Origin: Pseudomonas piscis
GTDB taxonomy: Bacteria; Pseudomonadota; Gammaproteobacteria; Pseudomonadales; Pseudomonadaceae
Assembly: GCF_009380155.1 (NCBI RefSeq)
Contig: NZ_WHUV01000002.1
Span: forward strand, 248,001-312,000
Reading direction: 5' to 3'
DNA: 64,000 nucleotides
Shown: positions 60,858-64,000 of the stretch, in pieces
How the letters are laid out: the number at the start of each line of letters is the position of its first letter
Numbering within the stretch: position 1 is the stretch's first letter
Program-made: the position numbers and the translations under genes
Notes under the pieces: generated by a model
The model's database searches: none
What the model was told of the DNA's origin: nothing
Seen by the model: the letters and a program-made list of their open reading frames with translations, nothing else

Positions 60858-62468
60858 ATGCACGAACAGACCTTGACCGGTGGCCAGGCCCTGGTGCGCC
60901 TGCTGGCCGGCTACGGCGTCGACACGGTATTCGGTATTCCCGGGGTGCACACCCTGGAGTTGTATCGCGGCCTGCCCGGCAGCGGCATCCGCCATGTGCT
61001 GACGCGCCACGAACAGGGCGCCGGGTTCATGGCCGACGGTTATGCCCGGGTCAGCGGCAAGCCGGGGGTGTGTTTCGTCATCAGCGGCCCGGGGGTGACC
61101 AACGTCGCCACGCCCATTGGCCAGGCCTATGCCGATTCGATCCCGCTGCTGGTGATTTCCAGCGTCAACCACAGCGCCAGCCTCGGCAAGGGCTGGGGCT
61201 CGCTGCACGAAACCCAGGACCAGCGCGCCATTACCGCGCCGATCACCGCGTTTTCGGCCCTGGCCCTGAGCCCCGAGGACCTGCCCGAGCTGCTGGCCCG
61301 GGCCTTCGCCGTATTCGACAGCGAGCGCCCGCGGCCGGTGCATCTCTCGGCGCCGTTGGATGTGCTGGCGGCCCCGGTGGCCCGGGACTGGACTGGCGAG
61401 GTGCGGCGGCGCCCGGCCCGTGGTCCCGCCGCAGCGGCGGATGTGCACCAGGCGGCGGACCTGCTGCGTCTGGCCAAGCGGCCGATGATCATCGCCGGCG
61501 GAGGGGCTTTGCACGCCGGCGCGGCCCTGCAGGAGTTGGCGACCCGGCTGGGCGCGGTGTGCTTCAGCAGCGTGGCCGGCAAGGGCCTGCTGGCGGACCG
61601 GGCGCCGCTCAATGCCGGTGCGACCCTGTGCGTGGAGCCCGGCTGGCAGTTGATCAGCCAGGCCGATGTGGTGCTGGCGGTGGGCACCGAGATGGCCGAC
61701 ACCGACTACTGGCGCGAGCGCCTGCCGCTCAACGGCCAGCTCGTGCGGCTGGACCTCGACCCACGCAAGTTCAACGACTTCTACCCCTGCGCCGTGGCCT
61801 TGCACGGCGATGCCCGGCAGACCCTGGAGGCCTTGCTCGAGGACCTGGAGCAGCCGCCGGCGGACTCCAGTTGGGCGGTCGGTGCGGTGGCCAGGTTACG
61901 CCGTACGGTGGACGAGGGGCAGGGGCCGTTGCAGCGCATTCACCAGCAGATTCTCCAGCGAGTGGCGGCCGAGCTGCCCGAGCGCGGCTTCATCAGCAGC
62001 GACATGACCCAGCTGGCCTACAGCGGCAACTACCTGTACCCCAGCCAGGGGCCGCGCAGCTGGTTGCACCCCACCGGCTACGGCACCCTGGGCTACGGCC
62101 TGCCGGCGGCCATCGGCGCCAAGCTCGGCGCGCCCGGTCGCCCGGGCCTGGTGCTGGTGGGCGACGGTGGTTTTCTCTACACCGTGCAGGAGCTCGCCAC
62201 GGCGGTGGAGGAACTGGACAGCCCGCTGGTGGTATTGCTGTGGAACAACGACGCCCTGGGCCAGATCCGCGATGACATGCAGGCCCTGGACATCGAGCCC
62301 ATCGGGGTTTTGCCGCGCAACCCGGACTTCACCGCCCTGGCTCGGGCCTTCGGTTGCCCGGTGAGCCAGCCGGCCAGCCTCGACGAGCTGCAACAGGCGC
62401 TGCGCCGTGGGTTCGCCCAGCCCGGGGTGACGCTGATCGAGCTCAAGCACGCCTGTGCCCAGGCCTGA
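60858..62468 (+). CDS. aruI: 5-guanidino-2-oxopentanoate (2-ketoarginine) decarboxylase
   Basis: A 536-residue thiamine-diphosphate enzyme: N-terminal domain with GVDTVFGIPGVHTLELYRGL and the cofactor Glu in LTRHEQGAGFMADGYARV, middle TPP_enzyme_M domain, and the C-terminal GDGGFLYTVQELAT with WNNDALGQ (GDG-N metal motif). AruI decarboxylates 2-ketoarginine made by AruH to 4-guanidinobutyraldehyde. GAGGAGAGA lies before the ATG. The genes for the next steps (aldehyde dehydrogenase, guanidinobutyrase) are not in the window. Confidence 0.88.
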   Translation: MHEQTLTGGQALVRLLAGYGVDTVFGIPGVHTLELYRGLPGSGIRHVLTRHEQGAGFMADGYARVSGKPGVCFVISGPGVTNVATPIGQAYADSIPLLVISSVNHSASLGKGWGSLHETQDQRAITAPITAFSALALSPEDLPELLARAFAVFDSERPRPVHLSAPLDVLAAPVARDWTGEVRRRPARGPAAAADVHQAADLLRLAKRPMIIAGGGALHAGAALQELATRLGAVCFSSVAGKGLLADRAPLNAGATLCVEPGWQLISQADVVLAVGTEMADTDYWRERLPLNGQLVRLDLDPRKFNDFYPCAVALHGDARQTLEALLEDLEQPPADSSWAVGAVARLRRTVDEGQGPLQRIHQQILQRVAAELPERGFISSDMTQLAYSGNYLYPSQGPRSWLHPTGYGTLGYGLPAAIGAKLGAPGRPGLVLVGDGGFLYTVQELATAVEELDSPLVVLLWNNDALGQIRDDMQALDIEPIGVLPRNPDFTALARAFGCPVSQPASLDELQQALRRGFAQPGVTLIELKHACAQA

Positions 62469-62495
62469 CCTACATTTTTTGCCAGGAGTTTCGCC

Positions 62496-63671
62496 ATGCG
62501 TTTTTCCAAGCTGACCCAACGTATCGCCGGCGATGGCGCCGCCGCCTGGGATATCCACTACCGGGCCCTGGCCAAGCGCGAGCGGGGCGAGCCGGTGTGG
62601 CTGCTGTCGGTGGGCGACCCGGATTTCGACACCCCGCAGCCCATCGTCCAGGCGGCCATCGACAGCCTGCGCGACGGCCATACCCATTACGCCGACGTGC
62701 GCGGCAAGCGTGCACTGCGCGAGGCCATTGCCCGCCGTCACCAGTCGCGCAGCGGGCAGGTGGTGCAGGCCGATGAGGTGGTGGTACTGGCCGGTGCCCA
62801 GTGCGCGCTGTACAGCGTCGCCCAATGCCTGCTGGACCCGGGGGACGAGGTGATCGTCGCCGAGCCGATGTACGTCACCTACGAGGCGGTGTTCGGCGCC
62901 TGCAATGCCCAGGTGGTGCCGTTGCCGGTACGCGCCGAGGAGCGCTTCCAGGTGCGCCCAGAGGACGTGGCCGCGCGCATCACCGGCAAGACCCGGGCGC
63001 TGGTGCTCAACAGCCCGCACAACCCCACGGGGGCGAGCATTCCCCGGGCCACCTGGGAGGCGTTGGCGGCGCTGTGCATCGAGCATGACCTGTGGCTGAT
63101 CTGCGACGAGGTCTACAGCGAACTGCTGTACGAGGGCGAGCACGTCAGCCCGGCCAGCCTGCCGGGCATGGCTGAGCGCACCGCGACCCTCAACAGCTTG
63201 TCCAAGTCCCATGCCATGACCGGCTGGCGCCTGGGCTGGGTGGTGGCCCCGGCGCCCCTGGCCGCGCACCTGGAGAACCTGGCGCTGTGCATGCTCTATG
63301 GCTCGCCGGAGTTCATCCAGGACGCCGCCATCGTCGCCCTGGAGCAACCCTTGCCACAGTTGGCGGCGATGACCGAGGCCTACCGCCAGCGGCGCGACCT
63401 GGTCTGCGATTGCCTGGCCGACTGCCCGGGTGCCCGGCCGCTGAAGCCCGATGGCGGCATGTTCGTGATGGTCGACATTCGCGCCACGGGCCTGAGCGCC
63501 CAGGCCTTCAGCGAACGGCTGCTGGACGAGCAGGGGGTGTCGGTATTGGCCGGTGAAGCCTTCGGTCCCAGCGCCGCCGGGCATATCCGCCTGGGCCTGG
63601 TGCTGGAGCCCGAGGCCCTGCGCGAAGCCTGCCGGCGCATTGCCCGCTGCGCCAGCGATTGCCTCGCCTAG
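62496..63671 (+). CDS. aruH: Arginine:pyruvate transaminase
   Basis: A 391-residue class I/II aminotransferase: RIAGDGAAAWDIHYRALAKR at the start, VVVLAGAQCALYSVAQCLLD, the substrate Asn in LNSPHNPTGASI, PLP Asp in DEVYSELLYEG, and the Schiff-base Lys in LNSLSKSHAMTGWRLGW. The sequence recalls P. aeruginosa AruH very closely, as far as I remember. It converts arginine and pyruvate to 2-ketoarginine and alanine, the first step of the transaminase route. CCAGGAG is 8 bp before the ATG. It follows aruI by 27 bp and closes the operon; repeat D comes next. Confidence 0.9.
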   Translation: MRFSKLTQRIAGDGAAAWDIHYRALAKRERGEPVWLLSVGDPDFDTPQPIVQAAIDSLRDGHTHYADVRGKRALREAIARRHQSRSGQVVQADEVVVLAGAQCALYSVAQCLLDPGDEVIVAEPMYVTYEAVFGACNAQVVPLPVRAEERFQVRPEDVAARITGKTRALVLNSPHNPTGASIPRATWEALAALCIEHDLWLICDEVYSELLYEGEHVSPASLPGMAERTATLNSLSKSHAMTGWRLGWVVAPAPLAAHLENLALCMLYGSPEFIQDAAIVALEQPLPQLAAMTEAYRQRRDLVCDCLADCPGARPLKPDGGMFVMVDIRATGLSAQAFSERLLDEQGVSVLAGEAFGPSAAGHIRLGLVLEPEALREACRRIARCASDCLA

Positions 63672-63685
63672 GCGGAGGATCGTCG

Positions 63686-63785
63686 GAAGGCCCTGCGGGC
63701 CTTGGCGCAGCATCGCAGGCTCAGCAGCGGCTACAGGCTTGGTGTAGCCGCTGCCGCAGGCTGCGTACGGGCGCGCAGCGGCCGC
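63686..63785 (+). repeat. Copy D of the ~100-bp hairpin-rich intergenic repeat
   Basis: Begins GAAGGCCCTGCGGGCCTT 15 bp after the aruH stop and ends GCGCAGCGGCCGC. It is the copy most like A and C. It separates aruH from the convergent partial gene. Confidence 0.85.
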
Positions 63786-63816
63786 AGGGTAGGGGATCGT
63801 TGGAAGGTGTTGGGGG

Positions 63817-64000
63817 TTAAGCGCGGTCGGTTTCCAGGGGCGGGTCGAAGGCCACGAACAGCTGGTCGGCGGTGATGTTGGCCAGGTCCTGGCGCATGTT
63901 GCGCTCCAGCAGGCTGAACAGCCGGGTGAAGACGTCGAACACCTTGCAGTGCTCTTCCATGCCAGAGAAGGGGTTGTCGATCTTCTCGGCGATCAGCGAG
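63817..64000 (-). CDS. Partial gene, C-terminal 60 residues of an unknown protein
   Basis: The reverse strand has an open frame entering from the window edge and ending at TAA (63817-63819): IAEKIDNPFSGMEEHCKVF, then TRLFSLLERNMRQDLANITA and LFVAFDPPLETDRA. It is helical and acidic. Too little is visible to name a family. It is convergent with aruH. Confidence 0.6.
   Translation of the reverse strand, partial: SLIAEKIDNPFSGMEEHCKVFDVFTRLFSLLERNMRQDLANITADQLFVAFDPPLETDRA

Overview
The window is about 64 kb of GC-rich (roughly 60-65%) bacterial chromosome with dense, mostly short-spaced genes. The gene families and their order point to a Pseudomonas of the fluorescens lineage: a pfeRSAE enterobactin-uptake locus, an aruRS/aruHI arginine transaminase locus, DUF2388 and DUF3077 proteins, and a family of hairpin-rich intergenic repeats. 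I saw no rRNA, tRNA, CRISPR array, integrase or intact insertion sequence.

Layout. 0-0.8 kb: DNA alkylation repair (Ada-like metal-binding domain, AlkA glycosylase). 0.9-6.3 kb: ferric-enterobactin uptake (esterase PfeE, receptor PfeA with a Fur-like box, sensor/regulator PfeS/PfeR). 6.4-7.9 kb: DauR-like regulator coupled to a PhzF enzyme. 8.0-9.9 kb: four small uncharacterised genes. 10-14.2 kb: a lipoprotein hydrolase and small conserved proteins. 14.2-18.5 kb: DUF2239/hydrolase operon, an AidA/PixA protein, and a regulator-hydrolase-DUF4180 operon. 18.6-22.2 kb: PrpF, a small phosphatase-like protein, XRE regulator, HD hydrolase, GNAT. 22.2-29.9 kb: a second cell-wall synthesis set (class A PBP, PBP2-like, PBP3-like, small PG-binding-like secreted protein) divergent from a LysR regulator.

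29.9-32.9 kb is a lower-GC block with a secreted protein built of three different repeat arrays, followed by a secreted protein that may be a permuted papain-like hydrolase. 32.9-38.7 kb is ordinary accessory sequence (two Fe/2-oxoglutarate oxygenases, membrane protein pair, AraC regulator). At 38.9 kb a strong three-way-junction RNA fold precedes a coupled small ORF and a DUF3077 gene. 39.5-45.2 kb is a low-GC island: a Rad50-like ATPase with two CxxC pairs, a secreted Sel1-like protein and a putative phage abortive infection protein. A 190-bp broken copy of the 3' end of the neighbouring XRE-cupin gene lies on the far side of the two smaller genes. This island is the best candidate for an undescribed defence system.

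45.2-63.7 kb is catabolic. An XRE-cupin regulator, a flavin oxidoreductase, an orphan ABC binding protein, a class II aldolase and a TetR regulator precede the aru locus. In that locus AruR, a periplasmic binding protein and hybrid kinase AruS lie in one coupled operon. Next come an amino-acid permease behind an Arg-rich leader peptide, then acyl-CoA genes, AruI and AruH. A near-identical palindrome lies before the TetR gene and before the acyl-CoA genes and probably links them. The window ends in a partial gene of unknown function.
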